Origin: Streptomyces sp. DvalAA-43 | GTDB lineage: Bacteria; Actinomycetota; Actinomycetes; Streptomycetales; Streptomycetaceae | Direction: 5' to 3' | NCBI RefSeq assembly: GCF_900091725.1 | Contig: NZ_FMBW01000004.1 | Coordinates: 1-64,000 of the forward strand | Length of the DNA stretch: 64,000 nt | Part shown: positions 33,382 through 42,789 of the stretch, in pieces | Layout: each line of letters begins with the position of its first letter | Position numbering within the stretch: position 1 is the stretch's first letter | Notes under the pieces: model-generated | Told to the model about the DNA's origin: nothing | The model's database searches: none | The model's input: the letters and a program-made list of their open reading frames with translations, nothing else | Translations under genes and position numbers: made by a program

Positions 33382-34175
33382 TCACGGTGAGTCTTGTGGA
33401 TCTGAGCCAGCCGCCTGGACACCCGGGCTGTGAACCGGGACGGGGTGGTCGAGGTGGACGTGCCAGTCGGAGTCGTACTCCGCGCGAACGGGCATTTCAG
33501 CGGGTTCGTGCGTCATGCGGGCACCGTAGATGCCGGTGGAGCCGTGAGCCGTACCGTGCCGGATCACCGAACTCCGGACCTCGGTCGCGGGCAGCTCGTA
33601 GTCGTGGACGACCTGGTCGTAAGTGAGCAGCACCCGCTCGGTGTGGCTCCAACACGCGGTGCGCGCTGTCCAGTCGCGTTCGACGTCCTCTCCTGAGCAG
33701 GCGAAATCAACGACCACCAGGAGCACCGCTTCTCTCGGGTCGACGGCGACGCGGTCGCGGACGACGTCGACGTAGGACTGGGAGCCGAAGCCGCGGACCA
33801 CCAGGACCGGGATCCCGTACTCCGCCAGCCAGCCGGTGAGGAGCTGCCGGAGGTTGTCCTTTTGCAGCACACGGTGCCCTCCAGCGTCGCGGACAGCCGG
33901 CCTTCCGCCTCACGCAGGACGACGTCGGCGAGCGCCCGGGGCCCGCTGTCCTTCGGCAGCTGGTTCGCGCGGCGCCGGACGTGGGAGGCGACCGCGCGGG
34001 CGTGGCCGGTCAGCTGGAGGCCGATCTGCTCGTAGTCGCGTTCGGCCAGCGTGTCCTCGCCGGTCCACGCGAGGACGGCCTTGACGAGGCACTCGTACGG
34101 CGCGCGGTCGAGCGGGAGCTCCGCCTCGATCAGCCCGTCGGGGTCGTACAGGACCGTGTGGGTGCTGGTGTGCAT
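33382..34175 (-). pseudogene. Frameshifted uncharacterised gene
   Basis: The first part starts MHTSTHTVLYDPDG and reads to LSATLEGTV. The sensible continuation (LQKDNLRQLLTGWLAEYGIP, then RGFGSQSYVDVVRD and YDQVVHDYELPATE) is in another phase. The shift falls at a doubled CA/TG near 33868-33872, consistent with a 2-base insertion. The C-terminal half has a TOPRIM-like alternation of strands and acidic residues (VVVDFACSGEDVE), but this is tentative. The last 60 residues look like noise. Confidence 0.55.
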
Positions 34176-34218
34176 GGCGGGCCTCGCTGCCGGGAGCGTC
34201 TCGTGCGGTGGCCGGCGG

Positions 34219-34401
34219 TCACCGCTGGGTGTCCTCGCTGCCGTCGGCGACGTCGTCCTGGTCCCCATCGTGCTGACCGAGGAACTGGGCGAAGCCACGG
34301 TCTGAGCGGGCGAGCAGGGCCGGGGAGGGAACTCTGTAGGCGGGCGGCTGGAGGCCGCGGCCCTCCGGGGCCGGGGCGGTGCTGTCGGTGTATGCGCGCA
34401 T
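34219..34401 (-). CDS. Small hypothetical protein
   Basis: The 60-residue product begins MRAYTDSTAPAPEGRG and has an acidic tail (QHDGDQDDVADGSED). It ends 43 bases before the start of the frameshifted gene on the same strand, so the two may have formed an operon. No family recognised. Confidence 0.4.
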   Translation of the reverse strand: MRAYTDSTAPAPEGRGLQPPAYRVPSPALLARSDRGFAQFLGQHDGDQDDVADGSEDTQR

Positions 34402-34554
34402 GCGGCCCCGTCTTTCCGGCTGATGGTCCGTCGGTGCCGTCGACGCTACGCACCTGCGGTCCGCGCTCTCAACGAAGTTGCGAGTTATTGCGGAGGTTCA
34501 CACCAGGGCGTCCATCGCGGCCGCGATGAGGTCGCGGGCGGCGTCGCCGTACAC

Positions 34555-34770
34555 GGCCATCGATGTCGGCGTCGGCGAAGCGGCCCCGCCACAGTCGCAC
34601 GGTAACCAGGTGCAGACCGGTTTCGGCTGCGATACGGGCGTTGGAGCGGCCCCGGGCTGCGTGCAGCACTGCATGGCACGCATTCGCAGCCGGTACTCGG
34701 TCTTGAGGCCGTAGGCCATCGCCTTCAGCCTCACCCGCTCGGGGGCGGTCGGGGCTATCGGGCGGGCAGC
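34555..34770 (-). pseudogene. IS630-family transposase, N-terminal remnant
   Basis: VRLKAMAYGLKTEYRLRMRA in one phase is followed, after a frameshift, by AARGRSNARIAAETGLH and VRLWRGRFADADI. This is the first helix-turn-helix of IS630/Tc1-type transposases. The DDE domain is absent. Confidence 0.6.
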
Positions 34771-34837
34771 TGCAACAGGCGTGGCGGGCGGGCCCATCGA
34801 GAGAACGGATCACGGACAGGGCCGCGGACTGACACCT

Positions 34838-35114
34838 CGACAGCACACCGGCCGGCACGGCACGCCGCCGCTGATCCTTGGTGGTGCGTTCGCTGCCGGT
34901 GGCGACGGCGTCGCGTGCGATTTCGCGGATGAGAATCGACAGGGCTGGGGTGCTGCCGCCGGTGTTCGGCGAGCAGCTGTTCGTGCAGTGTCTCGACCTC
35001 CTCGTAGTGGCCCTGGATGCGCCCGGTTTCCGCCCTTCCGGCCAGGGAGTAGCCCCGGGCGACCGCGTCCCCGCCACGCTTCCCCGCTTCGGCGGCGGAC
35101 CCGTGGACTAACAA
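34838..35114 (-). pseudogene. Frameshifted remnant of unknown gene
   Basis: HYEEVETLHEQLLAEHR in one phase continues as TPALSILIREIARDAVATG and TKDQRRRAVPAGV in another, with the shift near 34957. The helical charged sequence is coherent, but the family is not recognised. Confidence 0.4.
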
Positions 35115-35407
35115 CCCGCGCGGATAGGGGAGGTTGGGCGTTTTGGCCAGGTCACGGTGAGGCGGGGCGGCTGCTACGGACTGTGATTGTTACTACAGGT
35201 ACGGTGGTGCCTCCAGTCGGTGGTGTCGGTAGAAGTGCCTATTGCGCTACGGCATTTCGCCGTGGAGTGTCGGGCCGGAGCGGGCGTGTCAGCGAGGGCG
35301 TTTACCATGCCGGTGCGGCTTCGAAGAGGTCAGCTCAGCGGCTCACCATCTGACAGATGCACTTCGACAAAACTTGACGCCAATTACACGAGGGTGGTGT
35401 CCTGGCC
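35115..35407. other. No gene seen
   Basis: These 293 bases before the beta-helix gene show no coding pattern. The stretch includes locally AT-richer sequence (around 35185-35200) that could hold the promoter of the downstream gene. Confidence 0.5.
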
Positions 35408-36109
35408 ATGATTGCCAACGTGCGTAGCTACAAGAAGAATCAGGTCTCCCAAGCCGAGGTCATCACGGCAATCGGCCGGTTTCACGACGACTACAAGATC
35501 AAGCATGTGACCGCGGCGCTCGACGAGATCGAGGACTACACCGGCGATGTCTGGTTTGTCGATGGCGACCTGCACATACCCGGCGACCTCGACCTGACAC
35601 AGGAGGGCGTCTACCTCTTGGTCGTGCTCGGCGATCTGGTCGTCGACGGCGCGTACGGCGATAGCGACGATCCCGAGTCCTTTTTGCTGGTGACCGGCAA
35701 CATGCGGGCACGCGACGTGGTGACCGCCGGCTGGCTCGAGGTCCACGGCGACCTGAGCACCAATCGGCTCATCGGCGACTACAACGACTGCTCCGCCTAC
35801 ATCGGCGGCGATGTCCATGCCCGGCTCTTCTATGGCGAAGAACATCACTTCACCATCGGTGGCGCGCTCAGCGCCGACGCGGTGATCGGTCGGCCGCGCC
35901 TTGAGATCGCGACCCCACCGGCCGTGATCGGCATGGACGACCTCCGCATACTGGAGCATTTCGACCGCGCCCTACTGCGCGTGTTCGACGACCACGACAA
36001 CAACGGCAACGCGATCACCTACGTGGACGGTTTCCGCGACTTCCGCGAGCTGAAGCGGCGCGTCAACGCAGGTCTACCGCTACGCGCTGCTGAAACACGC
36101 GACAACTGA
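35408..36109 (+). CDS. Bactofilin-like beta-helix protein
   Basis: The 233-residue protein has a central run of GD-L/V repeats (VDGDLHIPGDLDL, LVVLGDLVVDGAYGD, LLVTGNMRARDVV, LEVHGDLSTN) typical of a right-handed beta-helix. Flanking helices lie at 1-45 and 185-225. It aligns along its middle with residues about 60-180 of the LRR protein at 1969-4311, including LVTGxxRARxV and the following VxGDL. No signal peptide. It lies among IS debris, but is itself intact. It may be a stand-alone version of the domain; function unknown. Confidence 0.75.
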   Translation: MIANVRSYKKNQVSQAEVITAIGRFHDDYKIKHVTAALDEIEDYTGDVWFVDGDLHIPGDLDLTQEGVYLLVVLGDLVVDGAYGDSDDPESFLLVTGNMRARDVVTAGWLEVHGDLSTNRLIGDYNDCSAYIGGDVHARLFYGEEHHFTIGGALSADAVIGRPRLEIATPPAVIGMDDLRILEHFDRALLRVFDDHDNNGNAITYVDGFRDFRELKRRVNAGLPLRAAETRDN

Positions 36110-36322
36110 GCCTTCACCGCCGCACCGGATAAGGCCGGGCTTGTTCGCCACCAGGTCCCGGTCGCGTCCACCATCGTCCAGCATGCCACCACGCTTTCCG
36201 GCGACCACTCCTGCCATGCTGCAAAGTTGTAGTGCTGGCCCCCTGCTGACCACGTCCCGCACGGCACGCCCCTGGGGGCTGCCGCGTGGCCGACACCCCA
36301 GGGGCGTGCCAACGTCGGCGGT

Positions 36323-36860
36323 TCAAGGGCGGTGGTGGGGTCGGGTGTGCCAGCGGTGGGTGGTCCATGCCCGGCGGATCAGACTGCGGACGGTGATGAT
36401 GGTGTCGATGAGGTCGAAGAACGCGTCGGCGACCACGGCGCGGCGCTCAAAGCAGCGGGCCAGGCGATGGAAGGCGTTCTGCCAGGCATGTGTCCGCTCC
36501 ACATGCCATCGCCAACTCGCCTGGATAGGGGCTTTCTCGCCCTTGCGAGCGATGCGGCCGTGCAGGCCGCGCCCGGCCAGCAGGGTGCGGGTGTTGTCGC
36601 TGTCGTAGCCGGCGTCGAGGTGGACGGTGATCTGCTCAGGCAGAGGCCCGAGACCGTTTAGGAGGTCCAGGGTCGGGGCCAGGAGTGGTGAGTCGTGGCG
36701 GTTGGCCCCGGCCAGGACACGACCCAGGGGGATGCCGTAGCCGTCCACCATGCCGGAGCGTTTCAGGCCCTGCTTGCCCCGGTCAACCGGCGAGCGCCCC
36801 GCGACCTCACCCAGATCACAGCTGAGTGCGTCCAGCTGCGCCGCCAGTGGTAAGAGCCTG
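36323..36860 (-). pseudogene. IS5-family transposase remnant (36323 end intact)
   Basis: The frame reads SPVDRGKQGLKRSGMVDGYG, then LDAGYDSDNTRTLLAGRG and the E box WHVERTHAWQNAFHRLARC, and ends RPHHRP. This is the C-terminal two thirds of an IS5-group DDE transposase. The N-terminal helix-turn-helix and part of the first D region are lost near 36860, where sequence of the next remnant begins. Confidence 0.8.
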
Positions 36861-36903
36861 AACGGCTTCAATGACTTCGGCCATGAGTTTCGGAGCGGTG
36901 TGG

Positions 36904-37389
36904 TTATCCCCAGTCGCGCAGGTCCCGTTTCAGTTCGTTTAACCGTGCGGCTCGGCGAGGGTCTTGGCTCGCGCTGGGTGCGCTGCCGAGTGCGAGGACG
37001 GGATCGGTGACCTGGTAGGTCACCCGGTAGTCCAGGACGTCCAGGACGTCCAGGGCGGTCTCCAGCTATTCTTCCGCGCGGCGTGGGGGAGCCATGGGAC
37101 CGAGTGCCGTCGTGAACCACACGGGCAGCAGGTCGGTGCCGGTGAGCGCGTCGGACAGCCGGCTGCGCAGGCGTAACCGCAGCTGGGTGCAGGCACGTTG
37201 GCCGGCCTCGACGACGACGGCGGACTTCGCACGCCGGGCGTTACGTGTGGGCGGACGGGGTGCACCCCAAGGTCCGGCTCGGGCAGGCGCACTCCTGCGT
37301 CCCCAGGGCGGCCAGGATGTCGGCGCACGGTCCGGTCACCTCACCGTGGATCACCGCGTACGTGTTCGCGATGAGATCGAACTTCATCA
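36904..37389 (-). pseudogene. Broken gene with frameshift and in-frame TAG
   Basis: An ATG at 37389 opens MKFDLIANTYAVIHGEV. After a frameshift near 37260, the coherent frame reads AVVVEAGQRACTQLRLRLR, TGTDLLPVWFTTALG and APPRRAEE. An in-frame TAG (37066-37068) follows, then LETALDVLDVLDYRVTYQVT and finally LNELKRDLRDWG. A GACGTCCTG unit is duplicated just after the TAG. Residues on both sides of the stop are clearly one protein. Family not recognised. Confidence 0.55.
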
Positions 37390-37640
37390 CCGCAGTCCGC
37401 CGTCCGTGACGGCGTTCACGATGGCCGCGAGGTGTCGCGGGTTGCTGGTTCCGGGGATGGGTTCGACGTGCGGGCCAAGTTGGAGCAGCCAGGACAAGGG
37501 GTGCAGTGATGTTTCCGCCGAGGGCGGCGCTTCCCGCGTCGAGCGGCTGGTAAGGCACGTACGAGAGCACCCCGCCCGCTGGGGCGGACGGCTCAAGCAG
37601 AACGGTTTCGCTGGTGAATCTCCCGGCCGGGCGGCGCCAC
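37387..37640 (-). pseudogene. Aldo/keto reductase, C-terminal remnant
   Basis: The last part reads LSWLLQLGPHVEPIPGTSN, then PRHLAAIVNAVTDGGLR, the typical AKR cofactor-binding end (PIPGT). The preceding segment (GVLSYVPYQPLDAG) is in another phase, so there is a frameshift near 37500. Its TGA overlaps the ATG of the next remnant. Confidence 0.6.
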
Positions 37641-37777
37641 ACGCCGCTCCGTGAGAGTGACTGGGGCATATGAGTTGCCGCATGGATGATCCCGATGCGC
37701 TGTCCGCCCTCGGCCCCTTCCGGCCCTCGCAGAGGGCGCCGGAGGCGGTCTGTTCCTACGGCGAGGGTGAGGCGAAG

Positions 37778-38560
37778 TCATGTGGGCTGCGACGAGGTGG
37801 AGATGGCCCGGACCCGTCTCCAGAGAAGGGCCGCGTGCTGGTGGTGGCGGTAGGGCCGCAGACTCGCGCGCAGGCGGGTCAGAGCGCGGTCGACCTGGGC
37901 GGATCCCAGGTGGGGAGTCTGGTCGAGGAACACATTCCAGTGGGCGCACGCCTCCTCCAGGTGGCCCAGGCCCAGAAGGGTCTCGGCGAGCGCCGCACGG
38001 GTGAGGGCGGTGGCGCGGCGGCGCCCGGCGTCCCGGTGGGCGACTGAGTCGCGCAACACTGTCAGCCCCTGTGTGGAGTCGCCCAGAGCGAGCAGGGTCC
38101 GGGCGCTCTGGAACTCCAGCCCTGCCAGGGGATACGCGGTGAAGGGGCCGGGCTGCCCCTAACCCCGCTCGTGGTGCCGGTGGGCCCGCGCGAGGTCGCT
38201 GACGGCGGCCTGCCGCTGCTGGTTGTGGGCGTGGGTCAGCGCGCGCTGGACGTGTAGATAGGCCAGGACGGGCGGCGGAGCGGATCGCCCCGCCGCCCGT
38301 ATGGCGCTGTCCGCCAGGTGTTGGGCGGGACGATGGTGGCCCATCCGCACGGCCTGGGCGCTCATGCTGCGCAGCGTGATCGCATAGGTGGGCCGGCTGT
38401 CGCCGACGTAGGCGAGGCTGAGGGAGGCCCGGTAGTAGCGCTGGGCCAGCCCAGGATGGCCGGAGTCGGCGGTCATCGTGGCCAGTATGTGGGTGAGTTG
38501 GGCGGCGGCGGTGAGCAGATCGTTGCGCAGGCTGTCTGGGGCGCCGGCGCTGAGCAGAAG
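37778..38560 (-). pseudogene. TPR domain of an XRE/TPR regulator, with in-frame TAG
   Basis: One frame reads LSAGAPDSLRNDLLTAAAQ, ADSGHPGLAQRYYRASLSLA and so on to HRHHERG. A TAG at 38159-38161 interrupts it, and then it continues GQPGPFTAYPLAGLEFQSA and CAHWNVFLDQTPHLGS to the end. The helical repeat pattern is that of the C-terminal TPR half of Streptomyces XRE/TPR regulators. A TGA at 38561-38563 bounds it upstream, and no helix-turn-helix is found beyond. Confidence 0.65.
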
Positions 38561-38773
38561 TCAACGGGCGCGGGCGCGTACAACAACGACAACACGGCCT
38601 CCGGGATCCGCTCGGAATGGGGTCGCACCCCCGAGCTACCAGGAGGCCCTGCCTTCATGCGCGTACGACCGGAAGATCACCCGACCAGGAACCCTGTTCG
38701 AACCGCACGTTCCAAGATCGGTTGAGATACGGCTTCTTACCGAACGCGACCAGCTCAGACCCTGAACACGGCT

Positions 38774-39055
38774 TCAGAAGGGAACGACCAGGCCGACTTC
38801 TCGCAACCCAAGCAATGCCCTGCCCATGCACTCGGCAGCCGAGGCCCCATCGACCCTCATCCCACCGTCCAGGGACCCACCAGAGGCTGCGAATGTCCAC
38901 GCCGGCTGACCGTCACGCATCCGCTCCGCGTCGACCCGGATCATGGCACCTACACCCTGCTCGCCGAGCCACTCCAGGATGAGCATCGTCGCGTCCTCGA
39001 CGCCGCTGTCCAGATCCACCTTGGGCTGTCGCCCCATTCCCTTGGCCATGGCCAC
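38774..39055 (-). CDS. Conserved hypothetical protein, 93 residues
   Basis: The protein begins MAMAKGMGRQPKVDLDSG, has an amphipathic helix, then a beta-rich middle (VGAMIRVDAERM, PAWTFAASGG). It looks like a compact alpha/beta domain. No signal peptide. Codon use is typical of the host, and nothing around it shares its orientation closely. The 200 bases upstream (38570-38773) show no gene. Confidence 0.6.
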   Translation of the reverse strand: MAMAKGMGRQPKVDLDSGVEDATMLILEWLGEQGVGAMIRVDAERMRDGQPAWTFAASGGSLDGGMRVDGASAAECMGRALLGLREVGLVVPF

Positions 39056-39213
39056 AACCCTACTCAGGGACTGGATTGGCCTTGTCGCACGCTGTCAGGC
39101 GGCTCAGACCATAAGAACAAGCTCAGCGCGCACCACCTGAGGCCGGATAACACCTTCGGAAGCGGTGCATAAATTACGCGACAGGGTGGGCTATTGAAGC
39201 ACTCCGTGCTTCC

Positions 39214-39244
39214 ACTGTCTGGGCCACGGAGTGGCCCAGACAGT
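39214..39244. terminator. Hairpin terminator of the GntR-MFS-NicX-like operon
   Basis: Perfect 14-base arms (ACTGTCTGGGCCAC and its complement) enclose a 3-base loop, 50 bases past the minus-strand stop at 39295. Confidence 0.8.
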
Positions 39245-39294
39245 TCAGCATCGGTAGCCACGCACAATGCCCTGGGGCTACCGCAGGGTGTCAG

Positions 39295-40410
39295 TTAATA
39301 CCGTGTGTACCTGGCAGGCAGCACCATTCGGGGATTGGAATCGAGGAGTACATCCGCGGGACCGAACAATGCAGCCAGTTCGCGGATTTCGGGATCTTCG
39401 AGAAGGCGGAGGCGGCCGTCTTCAATGAAGGGTGTGCCGTCAATGGTGATGGTCGGCTTGTCGAACTGGCAGTCGCAGTGGGCGTGTCCTGGCCCGCTGC
39501 GGTCGGGCTCCCCTTCCTCGGTCAGGGCGTCCAGGCCAAGGTAGAACGCACCGGCGTGCTTCTCCCGTTCGAACTGGGTGCCACCGCTTGAGCGCACTTT
39601 CGGGTTGAGTCCGATCAGGGCGTGCCGCAGGTAGTAGCCCCTTGGTGAATAGTGACGTAGCTCGGTGGCGGCGGTCGCGCCCTCGATCGCTGTTACCACG
39701 TTGTTGGTGAGTTCGATCGTGGTGGGATCGGCCGGTGTGCCGGTGACCGTGGACTCCTCGATGACCAGCAGTCCGTCGGTGCGGTTGGGGTAGAAGTTGA
39801 CGCCGCCGTAAGGGAAGGGCCGCCACATTCCAGCGATGAGAGGAGCGTGATGGCCGCTGGTGGCGAAGTCACGGAAGGTCACATCGGTGCCTGCAGCAGT
39901 GGTTACCCGGATCTCGCTCGCTGCGGCGAGTCGTGCGGTCGCCTTGGCTTCCAAGGCGAAATACAGCTCCAGCGGGAAGCGGGCACCGGTGGCCAGAGCC
40001 GATGCGGTCGCGGTCTGGTGCAGTGAGAGGAACCGGGCCTTGCGCTTGGCAACCTCGTCGAAGAACAAACGGTCGCTGTGCACCTCACCCCACCATGTGC
40101 AGGAGAGCACCACATCAGCCTCGGCGTGGATGGCCGACAGCATGGGTGATGGCCGCTCGGAGTCCCAGCCACCCGCGCTGAACGGGGGAACGGCCAGAAC
40201 GTGCACCTCGGCGTTGCGATAGGCGGCTGCTGCCGCCAGTGCCTGCACCACCACAGGGTCCACCGAGTTCTCCGTCAGGATCAGCACCTGTTCGCCGGCG
40301 GCAACGGCGGTGTACTCCATGACGTTATAGGCGCCGGGCATCAGTTCGGTGATGGACAGCGGTGCTGCCATGGGAGTGTCCAAGTAACTGAAGCAGGTCG
40401 TTCCGTTCAT
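39295..40410 (-). CDS. M29 aminopeptidase-fold protein, NicX-like candidate dioxygenase
   Basis: The 371-residue protein belongs to the aminopeptidase T/M29-like fold (EQVLILTENSVDPVVVQALA near the start, GTDVTFRDFATSGHH in the middle). 2,5-dihydroxypyridine 5,6-dioxygenase (NicX) of this fold binds Fe(II) through two His and an Asp in an HxD motif. GHAHCDCQFD offers the same H-x-D here, and SGHHAP could supply the other His. The ATG overlaps the stop of the MFS gene (ATGA). With a transporter and GntR regulator in the operon, a role in catabolism of an aromatic or heterocyclic compound is inferred. Peptidase activity remains possible. Confidence 0.65.
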   Translation of the reverse strand: MNGTTCFSYLDTPMAAPLSITELMPGAYNVMEYTAVAAGEQVLILTENSVDPVVVQALAAAAAYRNAEVHVLAVPPFSAGGWDSERPSPMLSAIHAEADVVLSCTWWGEVHSDRLFFDEVAKRKARFLSLHQTATASALATGARFPLELYFALEAKATARLAAASEIRVTTAAGTDVTFRDFATSGHHAPLIAGMWRPFPYGGVNFYPNRTDGLLVIEESTVTGTPADPTTIELTNNVVTAIEGATAATELRHYSPRGYYLRHALIGLNPKVRSSGGTQFEREKHAGAFYLGLDALTEEGEPDRSGPGHAHCDCQFDKPTITIDGTPFIEDGRLRLLEDPEIRELAALFGPADVLLDSNPRMVLPARYTRY

Positions 40411-41681
40411 GAGGATCGAATCCTTTCCGGTGCCAGCTGGGCAGTCGTTGATTGCGGGAGGCGGACGGCGCGACCAGCTCCAAGGCCGAAGAGGCCCTGA
40501 ACCAGGGTCAGCGCGACAAGCAAGCCGAGCGGGACAGTCCACCCACCGGCGAGGTCGTGGGCTGAGCCGAACAGCAGGGGCCCAACGGCGGCTAGGAGGT
40601 AGCCGACGCTTTGGGCCATACCGGACAGCGCGGCGGCCTGGGACGCGTCGGCCGCACGCTGGCCTTGGAACGTCAGCGCCAACACCAGGCAGGCGCCGCC
40701 GCCAAGGCCGATCAGCGCACTCCACGCGGTCGCCATCTCGGGGGCCACGAGCAGCCCCAGGTATCCGGTGGCGCACATCAATGAACCGCTGACGGCCAGC
40801 AGCCGTTGGTCCGTGAGTTGTCGGGCGAGTATCGGCACAGTACTGCTGGAGACCAGACCGGTCACCTGGAGCAGGAACAGCTGCCAGCCGGCGGCGCCTT
40901 CGGAGGCGCCGTGGTCGTGCACGATGCTGGGCAACCACGCGATCGTGGTGTAAAAGCCGAGGGACTGCAGTCCCATGAACGCACTGACCTGCCAGGCCAG
41001 TGGGTAACGCCACAGGGTATGCGCCTGCCCCGCTCCGGGGGCGGTGGTTGTTACGGGCCGGCGACGGGCCAGTTGCGGTGCCCAGGCCAGGACCCCGAGT
41101 AGCGCCAGCACCGCCCAGCAGCCCAACGAGGTATGCCATCCTCCGGGAAGGTGGTCAGCCAGGGGCACGGACACCCCGGAGGAGACCGCGGCTATCAACC
41201 CCATGACAGTGACGTAGAGCCCGGTGACTGCGGCGATCCGCCGTTCGGGAACAGTGCTCTTGACCAGCGAGGGCAGCAGCACGTTGCCGTAGGCGATCGC
41301 TGCTGCCATGACCACGGTGCCGGCGAACAAGGTCGCCACGCCTGGTAGCGAGCGCAGCACAATGCCGGCCGTCAGCACCAGCAAAGCGATCCACAGGACA
41401 CGCTCGGTTCCGTGCCGCTGCGCACTCCTGCCCACCAGCGGTGACGTGGCCGCGAAAGCCAGTAGTGGCAGAGCGTTGAGCAGTCCTGCCGCGGTGCTGG
41501 ACAAGCCGGTGTCGTGTTCGATCATCGGCAGCACCGAGCCGACACCTGTCAGCGGCGCCCGAAGATTCGCCGCGACAAGCAAGATCCCGACCAGGAGCAA
41601 CCCCACGTGAGGCGCTCCGCCCCGGTGACCGTCGGATTCGGCCCGGGGAGCGTCAGCGCCTTTCGGAGCAGTCACGCTCAT
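40407..41681 (-). CDS. MFS transporter, CynX/NimT type
   Basis: The 424-residue protein has 12 predicted helices, with ANLRAPLTGVGSVLP in helix 1 (a CynX/NimT hallmark), NALPLLAFAATSPLVGRSAQRHG as motif A and GFYTTIAWLPSIVHDHG in helix 7. This group takes up or exports small anions such as cyanate or nitroimidazole. The stop overlaps the next gene by ATGA, and the start overlaps the GntR gene by 29 bases. It probably imports the substrate of the downstream enzyme. Confidence 0.88.
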   Translation of the reverse strand: MSVTAPKGADAPRAESDGHRGGAPHVGLLLVGILLVAANLRAPLTGVGSVLPMIEHDTGLSSTAAGLLNALPLLAFAATSPLVGRSAQRHGTERVLWIALLVLTAGIVLRSLPGVATLFAGTVVMAAAIAYGNVLLPSLVKSTVPERRIAAVTGLYVTVMGLIAAVSSGVSVPLADHLPGGWHTSLGCWAVLALLGVLAWAPQLARRRPVTTTAPGAGQAHTLWRYPLAWQVSAFMGLQSLGFYTTIAWLPSIVHDHGASEGAAGWQLFLLQVTGLVSSSTVPILARQLTDQRLLAVSGSLMCATGYLGLLVAPEMATAWSALIGLGGGACLVLALTFQGQRAADASQAAALSGMAQSVGYLLAAVGPLLFGSAHDLAGGWTVPLGLLVALTLVQGLFGLGAGRAVRLPQSTTAQLAPERIRSS

Positions 41682-42378
41682 GCACCCCTTCTTGCCCCAG
41701 TGCGGCGCGACGGCTGATCCGCACGAGCGTGGAGGCGGCGGAGCGGGCAGTCACCGCGTCTCCCGCCGCAATGGCCTCTACGAGGGTGGTGTGCCAGTGG
41801 TCGTGTTCGGCGGCGATATCCCTGCTCCAGGTCAGCCCGGCGACCGCTGTGGCCAGCGCGCTCCCCAAGTGCTTGTAGACCTCGGCAAGCAACCCGTTCC
41901 CGCCGGCTTCCACCACCGCCAGGTGGAATGAGCCATCGACGTCGGCCAACGCGGTCATCTCACCGGCACAGTTGGTCTCCTGCGCCGTGTGCAGCAGCTC
42001 GCGCAATCGCTTCACGTCTGCGCTCGTCCGACGCTGCGCGGCCAGCCCCGCAGCGTGCTCCTCCAATACCGCGCGCAGCTCGAAGACATCGGACAGATGT
42101 GCCGTTGCCGCCCTGCGTACCAGCACTGCCTCCAGCTCGCTGGCGACCCGGACGTAGGTGCCGTCTCCGGCACGGGCTTCCAGCAGGCCCAGATGCACCA
42201 AAGCACGTAGGGCCTCTCGCACGGTGTTGCGACTGATTCCGAGAATCGCGACCAACTCGTGTTCGGAAGGTACGCGACTACCGACCGGCCAGCGGCCGGA
42301 GGCGATCTGCTCCCGTAGTTGATCAGCGGCCTGGGCGGCCAGGGTCGCGGCACGGCGCGGCTCTCTCAACTCCTCCAT
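41653..42378 (-). CDS. GntR/FadR-family regulator (FCD domain)
   Basis: The 241-residue protein has a winged helix (AADQLREQIASGRWPVGSRV, ISRNTVREALRALVHLGLLE) and an FCD effector domain with metal-binding-type residues (DVDGSFHLAVVEAGGN, EHDHWHTTLVEAI). GGAGG lies 6 bases before ATG 42378. It heads the three-gene operon and probably represses it until a carboxylate-type ligand binds. Confidence 0.92.
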   Translation of the reverse strand: MEELREPRRAATLAAQAADQLREQIASGRWPVGSRVPSEHELVAILGISRNTVREALRALVHLGLLEARAGDGTYVRVASELEAVLVRRAATAHLSDVFELRAVLEEHAAGLAAQRRTSADVKRLRELLHTAQETNCAGEMTALADVDGSFHLAVVEAGGNGLLAEVYKHLGSALATAVAGLTWSRDIAAEHDHWHTTLVEAIAAGDAVTARSAASTLVRISRRAALGQEGVHERDCSERR

Positions 42379-42448
42379 ACAAACCTCCAAATGTTGGACA
42401 GCTGCAGATAAACACATGACACCTCCAATGCGGCAGGGTGACTTATGT

Positions 42449-42464
42449 CACATCACGTGATGTG
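42449..42464. promoter_or_regulatory. Perfect palindrome upstream of the GntR operon
   Basis: CACATCACGTGATGTG reads the same on both strands, centred about 78 bases before the GntR ATG. Good candidate operator for the FadR-type regulator. Confidence 0.55.
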
Positions 42465-42789
42465 TGGCTGACGTACACCTCTCGGTGCAGCCAGACACAC
42501 GGGAACGTGCCCACGCGGCCGGGGCGGCGGCATCGCCGGCCCCTCGCAGGGGTTGCAGCTGCTTGGCCAGCAGCTCGTCGAGAGCGGCGAGGATGTCGGC
42601 CGGATCGGCCTCGAGGGAGCCGCGGATCCGAGTGACGAGATCGTTCGGGAAGCTTCACAGCAGACCGCGCCCCCGCCGCCGCCGGGACGTGAGCCCTGTG
42701 ACGGCCGACGTAGCGGCGGATATCGACCCCCACCATCGTGACGGTGGCCCGGATAGGCCAGGTCCGTCGACCGCTGCTCAATCCAGCGC

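Noticed and set aside
38690..38712. Possible tRNA 3' end (TGTTCGAACCG)
   Set aside because: No complementary acceptor stem and no D or anticodon arm upstream.
40409..42236. Several plus-strand frames across the MFS and GntR genes
   Set aside because: They lack domains, and codon bias is correct only on the minus strand.
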